Of a DNA stretch of 64,000 nt, positions 14,762 through 23,252 are shown piece by piece (the stretch's first letter is position 1; the number at the start of each line of letters is the position of its first letter). The notes beneath the pieces were generated by a model that saw nothing but the letters and a program-made list of their open reading frames with translations, was not told where the DNA came from and did not search any database. Made by a program: the position numbers and the translations under genes. Origin of the DNA: Streptomyces sp. SDr-06 (GTDB lineage Bacteria; Actinomycetota; Actinomycetes; Streptomycetales; Streptomycetaceae); assembly GCF_003324565.1 (NCBI RefSeq), contig NZ_QOLA01000016.1:124001-188000 (forward strand), written 5' to 3'.

Positions 14762-16699
14762 ATGGACATGCGATCGGATCTCATGGACGAGCGAGAAGTA
14801 CTCACCCGTTTCAAGGCGGGAAGTCTCGAACGGGGCCAAGCCGTTCGGATCCTCACGACCCTGATGTCCGTCGGTGTCGCCGACTCCGTACCGACCGCCC
14901 CCGAACGGACCGCGACCCCGACGGTGGTCACGGCGCCCGAACCGGCACGGACCGAACAGCCCCGCCCGACGCTGCGGCCCGCTCCCGAGCCCATGACGCC
15001 CGCCGTCACGGAGCCGCACGAGGCGGACGGCGCCGACGCCGTGCCCGCCACGGACCGGTACGCGATCGTGGGGATCGCCGGACGCTACCCTCTGGCACCC
15101 GATCTCCTCGCCCACTGGAAGAACCTGCGCGACGGCCGCGACACCTCCTGCGCCGGCCCCCTGGACCGGCCGAGCGGATCGCCGCTCGAACCCGGACTGC
15201 GCGGACACTTCCTTGGCGAAGTGGCCGAATTCGACGCGGAGTTCTTCGGACTCGCCCCCGCCGAAGCGGCCCTGATGGACCCCCAGGCCAGGCTGTTCCA
15301 AGAGATCGTCTGGGAGGCCCTGGAGGACGCGGGTTGCACCGGCCCCCGCCTCGACTCCCTCACGGGACCCGACGGCTCCCCGCGTGCGGTCGGCGTGTTC
15401 GCCGGCGTCGGCGCCGCCGACTACTCCCTCCTCGCCGCCGAGGGCTGGGCCCGCGGACACCGCGAGATGCCGAACAGCGGCCACCGCGACCTCGCGGTCG
15501 GCCTCGCCGCACGACTGCGCCTGAGCGGCCCCGCCCAGGCCGTCGACAGCGCCGGTACCTCCGCCCTCGATGCTGTGCACCTCGCCGTCGGCGCCCTGCG
15601 GCGCGGGGAGTGTGCGGCCGCCGTGGCCGGAGGTGTCGAACTGCTGCTGCACCCCTCACGCGGCCGCGACGAGGCCGGGGAAGGAGTCGGCGCCATCGTG
15701 CTCAAGCCCCTCGCACGCGCCCTGGCCGACGGCGACCAGGTGCACGCCGTGCTGCGCGCGACCACCATCGGTGGCCCCACCCTCCGCGCGCCCGCCGACG
15801 TGGCAGGCCGAGCCGCGGCCGTACGCGAGACCTACGAGACGACCGCGCGGCGCATCGGCGACGCCGGGGGCGCCACCGGGATCGCGGCACTGACCTCCGC
15901 GGTGCTCCAGCTGCGTGCCGGAGTGCTCGCACCCACCGGACCCCGGCCCGCGCCCGTGGCCTGGCCGCGGCCGCGCGACGAGCAGGGCCGCGAACTGCCC
16001 CGTACCGCCGTCGTGGAGCTGGCCGCGGCCCAAGGGCCCGGCATCACCGGCGTACTGGAAGAATTCCTGCCTCCGGCGCAGAGCGCCGCACGCCCCGAGC
16101 GGGACCACAGGGCCGCCGCGCGGGACGAGCTGGTCCTGCTGTCCGCGCCCACCCCGGCCCATCTTGCCGCCCTCGCCGCACGGCTCGGCGACTGGCTGAC
16201 CCCCGCCGCCTCCGGCGGACGCGGCGAGGGAGTCACCGCGCTGCCCGCGCTCGGCGAGCTGGCCCGTGCCCTGCGCGTGGGCCGCGCCGCACTGCCCTGC
16301 CGGCTGGCACTGATCGTCCGGGATCTGCCCCAACTCCGTTCAGCGCTGGGCGAGTTCGCCGCAGACCCGGACGCGGTGCGAGGCGGCCGTGTCCGCAGCG
16401 CCGACCTGAGGTCCGGCGCTGCGGACCCCTACGCTCTCGCCGGGGTGCCCGAGACCCGGGACTACCTGGCCGCGCTGTGGCGCGGGAACCGCCTGGAGCA
16501 GCTGACCCGGCTGTGGCTGTCCGGGCTGCCCATCGACTGGGCCGCCCTCGAACAGCGCACCGGCGCCGGCGCCATGGTGGTTCCGCTGCCCCCGTCGGTA
16601 TTCCTGCGCCGCCCGCTGTGGCTGGGCGGCGCGCACGTCACCGGTGCCCCGAACGGGAACACCGGGGAGGTCGGTGCGGCGATGGAGCCCACCGGATGA
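14762..16699 (+). CDS. Degenerate ketosynthase-like protein lacking the active-site cysteine
   Basis: A 645-residue protein. Residues 1-40 form a docking-like helix; about 95-330 match the N-terminal half of a modular ketosynthase (YAIVGIAGRYPLAP, FDAEFFGLAPAEAALMDPQA, FQEIVWEALEDAG). The nucleophile motif normally DTACSSS reads DSAGTSALDAVHLA, with glycine (Gly265) in place of cysteine. The segment that should hold the two catalytic histidines is absent or unrecognisable. The C-terminus keeps a post-KS linker (VVPLPPSVFLRRPLWLG). It therefore cannot do a normal Claisen condensation; a scaffold, decarboxylase-like or ACP-gating role is possible. The frame is intact over its full length, so it is maintained rather than a pseudogene. 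It lies directly after the tandem ACP. Confidence 0.75.
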   Translation: MDMRSDLMDEREVLTRFKAGSLERGQAVRILTTLMSVGVADSVPTAPERTATPTVVTAPEPARTEQPRPTLRPAPEPMTPAVTEPHEADGADAVPATDRYAIVGIAGRYPLAPDLLAHWKNLRDGRDTSCAGPLDRPSGSPLEPGLRGHFLGEVAEFDAEFFGLAPAEAALMDPQARLFQEIVWEALEDAGCTGPRLDSLTGPDGSPRAVGVFAGVGAADYSLLAAEGWARGHREMPNSGHRDLAVGLAARLRLSGPAQAVDSAGTSALDAVHLAVGALRRGECAAAVAGGVELLLHPSRGRDEAGEGVGAIVLKPLARALADGDQVHAVLRATTIGGPTLRAPADVAGRAAAVRETYETTARRIGDAGGATGIAALTSAVLQLRAGVLAPTGPRPAPVAWPRPRDEQGRELPRTAVVELAAAQGPGITGVLEEFLPPAQSAARPERDHRAAARDELVLLSAPTPAHLAALAARLGDWLTPAASGGRGEGVTALPALGELARALRVGRAALPCRLALIVRDLPQLRSALGEFAADPDAVRGGRVRSADLRSGAADPYALAGVPETRDYLAALWRGNRLEQLTRLWLSGLPIDWAALEQRTGAGAMVVPLPPSVFLRRPLWLGGAHVTGAPNGNTGEVGAAMEPTG

Positions 16700-16703
16700 G
16701 CGG

Positions 16704-17552
16704 ATGAGCGCAAACGTGCTACTGGGCGGGTCCGGGTCGGCCGGACCCGGTGAGCCGGGCCGCCCCGCGCCGGTCAAGCTGTGGTTCTGCACCAACGAGG
16801 AACTGGCCGCCGAGTTCGCCAAGATCCTGGCCGGCGCCTGGCTTGACGCGCCCGAGCGTGAACTGGCCGAGCGGTTCCTGTTCGAGCAGGACCGCCACCA
16901 GTACGTCATCGCGCACGTCCTGGTGCGGCGCGTACTGGCCCTGGAAACGGGTGTGCCCGAGTCGGAGGCCGTGATCTGGCGCTCGACCCGCGGCAGGCCG
17001 TTCTTCCGCCGGCCCCCCGAAGGGATGCTGCGCGGCGGCCACAAACTGGACTTCAACCTGTCCCACACCCACGGGCACAACCTGCTCGGCATGGTGCGTG
17101 ACCACCGCATCGGCGTGGACGTGGAACGGCTCGACCGCGGCGCGCGCGGGCTCAACACCATCGTCGACACCTTCGCGCCGCAGGAACAGCACTGGGTGGC
17201 CCAGGCACCGCCCGGCCGCCCCCGCGACCGGCGGGTGCTGCGCCTGTGGACGCTCAAGGAGGCGTACTCCAAGGCCCGCGGCCTCGGACTCGGCCTGCCC
17301 TTCGACTCGTTCGCCTTCGAACTCGCCGAGGACAGCGGAGTCCTCGGCTTCCAGCCCCCCGACAACGACACCGAGGGCGCCCAGCGGTGGCGGTTCCTGG
17401 AACTGGAACCCGCCCCCGACGTGCTGGCCGCCGTCGCGGTGATCGTCGACGCGGGCGCGCCCGCGGTGCTCCAGCTGCACCACGGCTTCCCCTGGAGCCG
17501 GGGCGTGCCCCAGCTCATCGCCCTGCCCGAACCGGCGCGGATCCTCGTGTGA
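16704..17552 (+). CDS. 4'-phosphopantetheinyl transferase, Sfp type
   Basis: A 282-residue protein starting MSANVLL at ATG 16704, 5 bases after the KS-like stop. Motifs of the Sfp family are clear: FNLSHTHGHNLLG, the magnesium site IGVDVERLD, and LWTLKEAYSKARGLGLGLPF. It transfers phosphopantetheine from CoA to the serine of carrier domains. Likely clients are the five NRPS PCPs, the free PCP at 31602 and the tandem ACP. At 282 residues it is somewhat longer than Sfp (about 224). Coupling to the ACP and KS-like genes suggests co-expression with them. Confidence 0.92.
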   Translation: MSANVLLGGSGSAGPGEPGRPAPVKLWFCTNEELAAEFAKILAGAWLDAPERELAERFLFEQDRHQYVIAHVLVRRVLALETGVPESEAVIWRSTRGRPFFRRPPEGMLRGGHKLDFNLSHTHGHNLLGMVRDHRIGVDVERLDRGARGLNTIVDTFAPQEQHWVAQAPPGRPRDRRVLRLWTLKEAYSKARGLGLGLPFDSFAFELAEDSGVLGFQPPDNDTEGAQRWRFLELEPAPDVLAAVAVIVDAGAPAVLQLHHGFPWSRGVPQLIALPEPARILV

Positions 17553-17728
17553 GGACCGCCCGCGCGCTGCCCGAACCGTACGACCGGTCCCGCACGCCCG
17601 CCGACCCGGCGAGCGGCCCGACCGGGGCCTGACGACGGCCCGTTCGCGGGCCGGGCGGCCGGCGCCGCCCACCCCGTGGCGCCGCGCCCGCATCCCTCTC
17701 CCACGAAGAACCCAAGGAGGAACCCGCC

Positions 17729-18574
17729 ATGGCGAACGGAACCGCACTCGACGCAGCCACCCCCCGGGCGGAGCGCACGGCGGTCGCGCACCGTCTGCTC
17801 ATGTGCCGCCCGCAGTACTTCGACGTCACGTACAGCATCAACCCGTGGATGAACCCGGAGAAGCCGACGGACGCCGAGGCGGCCCTGCTCCAGTGGGAGC
17901 AACTGCGCGAGCTGTACCTCTCGCTGGGGCACACCGTCGAAGTGGTCGAGCCGATCGAGGGCCTGCCCGACATGGTGTTCGCCGCCAACGGCGCCACCGT
18001 GGTCGACGGCAAGGTGCTCGGCGCCCGCTTCCGCCACCGCGAGCGGACCGCCGAGGGGCCCGCCTACCTCGACTGGTTCGCCCGCAACGGCTTCCACGAC
18101 CTGCTGTGGCCGGAGCACATCAACGAGGGCGAGGGCGACTACCTGCGGGTGGGCCGCCGCCTGCTGGCCGGTACCGGCTTTCGCACCGACGCTCGCTCGC
18201 ACGCCGAGGCCCAGGAGTTCTTCGGCCTGCCCGTCACCGGCCTGACCCTGGTCGACCCGAACTACTATCACCTGGACACCGCGCTCGCGGTGCTCTCGCC
18301 CGACGAGGTCATGTACTACCCGGCGGCCTTCAGTCCCGGCAGCCGGGCCGTGCTGCGCGAGCTGTTCCCCGACGCGGTCATCGCCTCGGACCAGGACGCC
18401 GCGGTGTTCGGCCTCAACGCCTTCTCCGACGGCCTCAACGTGCTGCTGCCCCAGGCGGCCACAGGGCTCGCCGAACAGCTCAGGGAGCGGGGCTTCAACC
18501 CGATCGGAGTGGGCCTGGGCGAGCTGCTCAAGGCGGGCGGCAGCGTCAAGTGCTGCACGCTCGCGCTGTCGTGA
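17729..18574 (+). CDS. Dimethylargininase/amidinohydrolase-family protein
   Basis: A 281-residue protein behind AAGGAGG (17714-17720). It has the guanidine-modifying (DDAH/arginine deiminase) fold: PEKPTDAEAALLQWEQL, PDMVFAANGATVV, NYYHLDTALAVL with the catalytic histidine, and a C-terminal GGSVKCCTLALS with the nucleophilic cysteine. Known members hydrolyse methylarginine or arginine to citrulline. In this cluster it could feed arginine back toward ornithine for piperazate, next to the hydroxylase and arg genes. Streptomyces also carry housekeeping relatives near ornithine aminotransferase genes, so a general metabolic role is possible. It ends facing the N-hydroxylase with a terminator between them. 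Confidence 0.8.
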   Translation: MANGTALDAATPRAERTAVAHRLLMCRPQYFDVTYSINPWMNPEKPTDAEAALLQWEQLRELYLSLGHTVEVVEPIEGLPDMVFAANGATVVDGKVLGARFRHRERTAEGPAYLDWFARNGFHDLLWPEHINEGEGDYLRVGRRLLAGTGFRTDARSHAEAQEFFGLPVTGLTLVDPNYYHLDTALAVLSPDEVMYYPAAFSPGSRAVLRELFPDAVIASDQDAAVFGLNAFSDGLNVLLPQAATGLAEQLRERGFNPIGVGLGELLKAGGSVKCCTLALS

Positions 18575-18594
18575 CCGAGTGCCCGGCATGCGGA

Positions 18595-18628
18595 GGGCCC
18601 CGGTGCTGTCACCACAGCATCGGGGCCC
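18595..18628. terminator. Bidirectional terminator between convergent genes
   Basis: GGGCCCCGGTGCTGT (18595-18609) pairs with ACAGCATCGGGGCCC (18614-18628) with one mismatch and a 4-base loop, between the DDAH-like gene and the N-hydroxylase. Confidence 0.85.
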
Positions 18629-18649
18629 ACCCCACGGTGCGGCCGTCGC

Positions 18650-19996
18650 TCAGGCGGCCGCGGTCGCTTCCTCCACGGGGCGGTCCAGCTCCCGCTCGGC
18701 GCGCCCCAGCATGATCGAGTCGGCGATCTCGCCGCTGCGTACCGCGATGTTCGACAGCAGCGCCGACGACAGGCCGTGGCTGTGCTCGGTCCCGCCCTGG
18801 AGGTAGACACCGCAGGTCAGATCCGAGGCGGGAACGAGACGGTAGTCGCGCTCGACCCGGTGCCTGCCCGCGGCGTCCCGCTGGAAGTGCCGGTCGAACT
18901 CGCCGAGCAGACGAGCCGGGTCCACGCAGTCGTAGCCGGTGGCGAAGACCAGCGCGTCGACGGCAAGCTCCTCCGTCCGGTCGTCGAGCAGCGAGCGCAG
19001 CACCACGTGCTTGCGGCCGCCCGCGGACTTGACCTCGGTGACCCGGGTCAGGTTGCGGAAGTGCAGGCGGTGGCTGTCGCGCACCTCCTCGTCGTACGCC
19101 CGCTGGTACAGGGAGCGGATGACGTCCGCGTCCACCACCGAGTAGTTGGTGTTGCGGTGATAGCGCCAGAACGCGTCCCGGCCCCGGTCGGTGCCGAAGA
19201 AGTACTCGTCGACCGCACTGGGATCGAAGACCTGGTTGGCGAAGGGGGTGTCGTCGGCGACGGAATAGCCGTACGACGGAATGATCGCGGAGACCTGGGC
19301 GTGCGGCAGCGAGTCGTAGAGGAACCGGGTGATCTCGGCCGCGCTCTGGCCCGCGCCGACCACCGCGACGCTCTTGAGGTCCTCGGGTGCGTGTGTGTTG
19401 AATCTGCCCAGGAACTCCGAGCTGTGCCACACCCGTTCGTCGGCCGTCATGCCTTCCGGCAGCCGCGGTACGAGTCCGGTCGATATGGCCACGTTGCGTG
19501 CGGTGACCACCTGGGTCCTGCCGTTGCTTTCGCGTACCTCGACCTCAAGGAGGTCGAGTTCCCCGGAGCCGGTCTCGGCAACGGGCCGGATCGAGGTGAC
19601 CTCCGCGCCGTAGGTGACCTGATCGTCGAGGCCGGCGGCCGCCCACTCCAGGTACTGGTGGAATTCGTGCCGGGTCGGGAAGAAGTCCTGGTTGTTCACG
19701 AACTGCACGAGCCGGTTCGCGGCGTGCAGATACGAGATGAAGCTGAACCGGGACAGCGGATTCCTGAAGGTCACCAGGTCCTTGAGGAAGGAAATCTGCA
19801 TGGTCGTCGACGGCAGCAGCATGTTCCGGTGCCAGCCGAATGTGGGCTGCCGCTCGAAGAAATGAGACTTGACTGGATGCTCCGGAGCGCTCGCCCCATG
19901 CTCCTCCAAGGCGATGGCGAGCGACAGGTTGGACGGGCCGAACCCGATGCCGACCACGTCGTAGATCTCCTGATGGCGCCTGCCCGTTATGCCCAT
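18650..19996 (-). CDS. L-ornithine N5-monooxygenase, first step of piperazate synthesis
   Basis: A 448-residue flavin monooxygenase of the SidA/PvdA/KtzI family. Visible parts are the FAD site VVGIGFGPSNLSLAIAL, the NADPH site VAVVGAGQSAAEITRFL, and the ATGY motif (FATGYDCVDP). ATG 19996 (MGITGRRHQEIYDVVGIG) has GGGAGAG upstream; the longer frame from 20191 crosses the divergent promoter. The family hydroxylates the side-chain amine of ornithine or lysine with NADPH and O2. Its divergent neighbour is a KtzT homologue and ornithine-making arg genes lie nearby, so N5-hydroxyornithine for piperazic acid is the strong inference. A hydroxamate siderophore role is less likely because no acyltransferase accompanies it. 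Confidence 0.92.
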   Translation of the reverse strand: MGITGRRHQEIYDVVGIGFGPSNLSLAIALEEHGASAPEHPVKSHFFERQPTFGWHRNMLLPSTTMQISFLKDLVTFRNPLSRFSFISYLHAANRLVQFVNNQDFFPTRHEFHQYLEWAAAGLDDQVTYGAEVTSIRPVAETGSGELDLLEVEVRESNGRTQVVTARNVAISTGLVPRLPEGMTADERVWHSSEFLGRFNTHAPEDLKSVAVVGAGQSAAEITRFLYDSLPHAQVSAIIPSYGYSVADDTPFANQVFDPSAVDEYFFGTDRGRDAFWRYHRNTNYSVVDADVIRSLYQRAYDEEVRDSHRLHFRNLTRVTEVKSAGGRKHVVLRSLLDDRTEELAVDALVFATGYDCVDPARLLGEFDRHFQRDAAGRHRVERDYRLVPASDLTCGVYLQGGTEHSHGLSSALLSNIAVRSGEIADSIMLGRAERELDRPVEEATAAA

Positions 19997-20088
19997 GAAT
20001 AACTCTCCCGCTTGCGTCTGGAAAACTCGGCCGATGGCCCGAGAGACCGTTCTGCAGTGTCGCTCTCCAGAGTGTCTCAAAATCAACT

Positions 20089-20126
20089 TGAAGACAGCAT
20101 GAAGACCTTTCAAGGGTTTCTCAAGG
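20089..20126. promoter_or_regulatory. Two pairs of 11-bp-phased repeats in the piperazate divergent promoter
   Basis: TGAAGA occurs at 20089 and 20100, and TCAAGG at 20110 and 20121; each pair is exactly 11 bp apart, and the motifs are near inverses of each other. They sit between the divergent hydroxylase and piperazate synthase genes. SARPs bind such phased direct repeats, so one of the five SARPs probably drives both genes from here. Confidence 0.6.
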
Positions 20127-20147
20127 TGGCCGATATCCGAAAGCGTT

Positions 20148-20163
20148 GTCCCGTCGGCGGGAC
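20148..20163. promoter_or_regulatory. 16-bp palindrome before piperazate synthase (LmbU-type site)
   Basis: GTCCCGTCGGCGGGAC is one base off the palindrome found exactly at 31858 and 55879 and as another one-mismatch form at 63956. A -10-like TAGGGT follows at 20169-20174. It probably binds the LmbU-family regulator encoded at 29153. Confidence 0.7.
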
Positions 20164-20294
20164 AGCTGTAGGGTCGGCGATGATTTCCCATATCCGTGTG
20201 GTGCGGCCGTTGCTGAGGTATCCGGAGTAACGAGATCAGGTGTGACCCTGGCCATAGCCATGCCCTGAGCCAATTGCTGAAAAGGTGAATCCGG

Positions 20295-20939
20295 ATGTTC
20301 GTTCCCAGCTTTTACCGTGAGCCGGAAAACTCATGGATGATCGACCTGATCCGTGGTAATCCCCTGGCGCTCGCGGTGGCCAACGGCAGTGCCGAGGACG
20401 GCCCCTTCGCCACGCATCTGCCGGTCATCTTCGACCCGGATACGGCCGACGACTGGTCCGGCGAACTGCCCGGCGTCACGCTGCTCGGCCACATGAACCG
20501 GGCCAATCCGCACTGGGCGGCGCTGGAGACGGGCAGCGTCCTGCTGCTGACGTTCACCGGCCCGCACTCCTATGTGTCGCCCACGGTGTACGAGGTGACG
20601 CCGGCCGCCCCGACGTGGAACTTCACCGCGGTGCACGTCCGGGGTGTGGTGGAGAAGATCGACTCGTCGGAGGAGACGCTGGCTGTGGTGCAGTCCACGG
20701 TGCGCGCGTTCGAGGGGGAGTTCGGCAACGGCTGGGACATGACCGCCTCGCTCGACTACTTCCGCAAGATCCTGCCCGGCGTGGGGGCCTTCCGCCTCAA
20801 GGTGACCGGCGCCGAGGGCATGTTCAAGCTCAGCCAGGAGCAGCCCGGCGAGGTGCGCGCCCGCGTCCGCGAGGCGTTCGGGCAGAGCGCCTGCACGTAC
20901 CAGCGCGAGACCGCCGGACTGATGAACCGGCTGTCCTGA
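20295..20939 (+). CDS. Piperazate synthase, KtzT family
   Basis: A 214-residue protein of the PaiB/FMN-binding split-barrel family, starting MFVPSFYREP. Automatic annotation would call this a negative transcriptional regulator, but KtzT and its relatives are haem proteins that form the N-N bond of piperazic acid from N5-hydroxyornithine. The segment LLGHMNRANPHW places a histidine at position 66, matching the axial haem histidine I recall at position 65 of KtzT. It is divergent from the ornithine N-hydroxylase, with a shared promoter region holding phased repeats and the 16-bp palindrome. This pair is the clearest chemical signature of the cluster. A terminator separates it from the convergent arg operon. 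Confidence 0.92.
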   Translation: MFVPSFYREPENSWMIDLIRGNPLALAVANGSAEDGPFATHLPVIFDPDTADDWSGELPGVTLLGHMNRANPHWAALETGSVLLLTFTGPHSYVSPTVYEVTPAAPTWNFTAVHVRGVVEKIDSSEETLAVVQSTVRAFEGEFGNGWDMTASLDYFRKILPGVGAFRLKVTGAEGMFKLSQEQPGEVRARVREAFGQSACTYQRETAGLMNRLS

Positions 20940-21018
20940 CGCTCCCGGGCCCCGCCGCCCAGGCGGCAGGGCCCCCGCATGTCCGGCGCGCGCACCTTCG
21001 GCGCCGGGCCGACAGGCT

Positions 21019-21057
21019 CCCGCAGCCGCACCCAAAGCCCCCGGGTGCGGCTGCGGG
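21019..21057. terminator. Bidirectional terminator between piperazate synthase and argD
   Basis: CCCGCAGCCGCACCC (21019-21033) pairs perfectly over 15 bp with GGGTGCGGCTGCGGG (21043-21057), with a 9-base loop. Confidence 0.9.
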
Positions 21058-21075
21058 CCGTCAGGAACCCGTAGG

Positions 21076-22278
21076 TCAGACCGCTGCCAGCGCCTCGTCC
21101 AGGGTTTCGGAAAGCGCCGCCGGGAAGCGGTCGAGCAAGGTGTCCACCTCGCGGTCCGACACGATCAGCGGCGGGGCGAGCCGGATCACGTCCGGGGCCA
21201 CCGCGTTCACCAGCAGCCCCCGGTCCTGCGCCGCCCGCTGCACCCGCGCCGCGAAGCTCCCGTCGAGCACCACGCCCAACAGCAGCCCAGCGCCCCGGAC
21301 TTCGCGCACCAGCGGGTGCTCCAGCCGCTCCAGGCCGCGCCGCAGCCGGGCACCCGCCCGGGCCACGTGATCAAGCAGGCCCGCCCCCTCGATGGTGTCC
21401 AGGACCGCGAGGGCGCTCGCGCACACCACGGGATTCCCGCTGAAGGTGGAGCCGTGCGTGCCCGGCGTGAGCAGTTCCGCGGCCGCGCCGAAGGCGAGCG
21501 TCGCGCCGATGGGAAGACCGCCGCCCAGGCCCTTGGCGAGGGTGACGACGTCCGCCTCGACGCCTTCGGCCTGGGCCGCGAACCAGTGGCCCGTGCGCCC
21601 GATGCCGGTCTGGATCTCGTCCAGGACCAGGAGGGTGCCCGTCGCGGCGGTGATCTCGCGGGCGGCCCGCAGGTAGCCGGGCGGCGGCACGACCACGCCG
21701 TTCTCCCCCTGCAGCGGTTCCAGCATCACCAGCGCGGTGCGCTCGGTCACGGCTGCGCGCAGGGCCTCGACGTCTCCGTACGGTAGGTGGGTGACGTCGC
21801 CCGGCAGCGGCTCGAAGGGACGCTGCTTGGCGGGCTGGCCGGTGAGCGACAGGGCTCCCATGGTGCGGCCGTGGAAGCCGCCGGTCGCCGCCACCATGTG
21901 CGGGCGGCCGGTGAGCCTGCCCATCTTGAAGGCCGCCTCGTTGGCCTCGGCCCCGGAGTTGGAGAAGTAGACCCGGCCCTCGCGTCCGGCGACCTTCAGC
22001 AGGCGCTCGGCGAGCCGCACGGTCGGCTCGGCGATGTACAGGTTGGAGACGTGCCCGAGCGAGGCGATCTGCTCGGACACGGCCCGTACGACGGCGGGGT
22101 GTGCGTGGCCGAGCGCGTTGACCGCGATGCCGCCGACGAAGTCGAGGTACTCGGTGCCCTCCGCGTCCCAGACCCGGGTGCCCAGACCCCGCACCAGCGG
22201 CAGCGGGGGAGTGCCGAAGTTGTCCATCATGACGTCCTGCCAGCGGCGGGTCAGTGCCGCGTTGCCCGCTCCACTCAT
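21076..22278 (-). CDS. argD: Acetylornithine aminotransferase
   Basis: A 400-residue class III PLP aminotransferase. Seen are YFSNSGAEANEAAFKMGR, GGFHGRTMGALSLTGQ, LLVLDEIQTGIGRTG and the PLP lysine in TLAKGLGGGLPIG. It converts N-acetylglutamate semialdehyde to N-acetylornithine. It is the last gene of argC-argJ-argB-argD; its ATG overlaps the argB stop (ATGA). No argF, argG, argH or argR follows, so the operon stops at ornithine rather than arginine, which fits supply of piperazate precursor. It is probably a cluster-borne second set beside the housekeeping arg operon; this cannot be checked within the window. Confidence 0.93.
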   Translation of the reverse strand: MSGAGNAALTRRWQDVMMDNFGTPPLPLVRGLGTRVWDAEGTEYLDFVGGIAVNALGHAHPAVVRAVSEQIASLGHVSNLYIAEPTVRLAERLLKVAGREGRVYFSNSGAEANEAAFKMGRLTGRPHMVAATGGFHGRTMGALSLTGQPAKQRPFEPLPGDVTHLPYGDVEALRAAVTERTALVMLEPLQGENGVVVPPPGYLRAAREITAATGTLLVLDEIQTGIGRTGHWFAAQAEGVEADVVTLAKGLGGGLPIGATLAFGAAAELLTPGTHGSTFSGNPVVCASALAVLDTIEGAGLLDHVARAGARLRRGLERLEHPLVREVRGAGLLLGVVLDGSFAARVQRAAQDRGLLVNAVAPDVIRLAPPLIVSDREVDTLLDRFPAALSETLDEALAAV

Positions 22279-23252
22279 GCCGTCGCCCCCTCGAAGCCGG
22301 CCGCGTCGTCCGGCACGACCACCGTGCCCGCCCCCTCGTCGTCGAAGATCTGCCGCAGCACGCAGTGCTTGATCCGGCCGTCGATGACCCGCGCGGTGCG
22401 CACCCCGTGGTTCACGGCGTACAGGCAGCCCTCCATCTTGGGGATCATCCCGGCCGCCAGTCCGGGCAGCAGACCGGCCAGTTCACCGGCGGTGAGACGA
22501 GGAATCACCTCGTCGCTGTAGGGCCAGTTCGCGTACAGGCCCTCGACGTCGGTGAGGATGAGCAGTGCCTCGGCGCCCAGCGCGGCGGCGAGCGCCGCCG
22601 CGGCGGTGTCGGCGTTGACGTTGAACACACCGCCCCTGGCGGCGTCCTTGGCGTCCTCGGGGCGGGCTATCGAGGAGATGACGGGGATGCGCCCGCTGTC
22701 GACGAGGTCCCGCACGACACCGGCGTCGACGCCGGAGACCTCGCCGACCCGGCCGATGTCCACCGGCTCGCCGTCGGTCCGCGCGTAGCGCTTGACGGCG
22801 GTCATCAGACGGGCGTCCTCACCCGTCATGCCCACCGCGTGCGGGCCGTGCTCGTTGAGCAGCCCGACGAGCTCGCGCTGCACCTGCCCGGCCAGCACCA
22901 TGCGGACCACGTCCATGGTCTCGTCGGTGGTGATCCGCAGGCCGTCCTTGAACTGCGATGCCAGTCCGAGGCGTTGGAGCTGGGAACTGATCTGCGGACC
23001 GCCGCCGTGCACCACGACGGGCTTCAGGCCGGCGTGCCGCAGAAAGAGAATGTCCTTCGCGAAGGCCGCCTTCAGCTCGTCGTCGACCATGGCGTTGCCG
23101 CCGAACTTGATGACGACGGTCTTGCCGTGGTGACGCGCGATCCAGGGCAGCGCCTCGACGAGGGCGTGGGCCTTGGAGAGAGTCGCGCACTCGCCGGAGC
23201 GGTCGCGACGGGATCGTAGGAGAGCCGGTTGAGGATAGGGGGAAGCGCTCAT
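22275..23252 (-). CDS. argB: Acetylglutamate kinase
   Basis: A 325-residue amino-acid kinase. Motifs include VVIKFGGNAMVDDELK, VVVHGGGPQIS, and NVNADTAAAALAAALGAEAL for nucleotide binding. It phosphorylates N-acetylglutamate, usually the arginine-sensitive control point of the pathway. ATG 23252 overlaps the argJ stop and the gene's own stop overlaps argD, so the operon is fully translationally coupled. Whether the arginine-feedback site is intact cannot be judged by eye; a feedback-resistant enzyme would suit an ornithine-hungry pathway. Confidence 0.93.
   Translation of the reverse strand: MSASPYPQPALLRSRRDRSGECATLSKAHALVEALPWIARHHGKTVVIKFGGNAMVDDELKAAFAKDILFLRHAGLKPVVVHGGGPQISSQLQRLGLASQFKDGLRITTDETMDVVRMVLAGQVQRELVGLLNEHGPHAVGMTGEDARLMTAVKRYARTDGEPVDIGRVGEVSGVDAGVVRDLVDSGRIPVISSIARPEDAKDAARGGVFNVNADTAAAALAAALGAEALLILTDVEGLYANWPYSDEVIPRLTAGELAGLLPGLAAGMIPKMEGCLYAVNHGVRTARVIDGRIKHCVLRQIFDDEGAGTVVVPDDAAGFEGATA

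Noticed and set aside
14762..16699. Functional modular ketosynthase
   Set aside because: The active-site cysteine is glycine and the catalytic histidine region is missing.
20295..20939. Annotation as a PaiB-type negative transcriptional regulator
   Set aside because: Pairing with an ornithine N-hydroxylase and arg genes, and the conserved histidine in GHMNRANPHW, point to the KtzT piperazate synthase branch.
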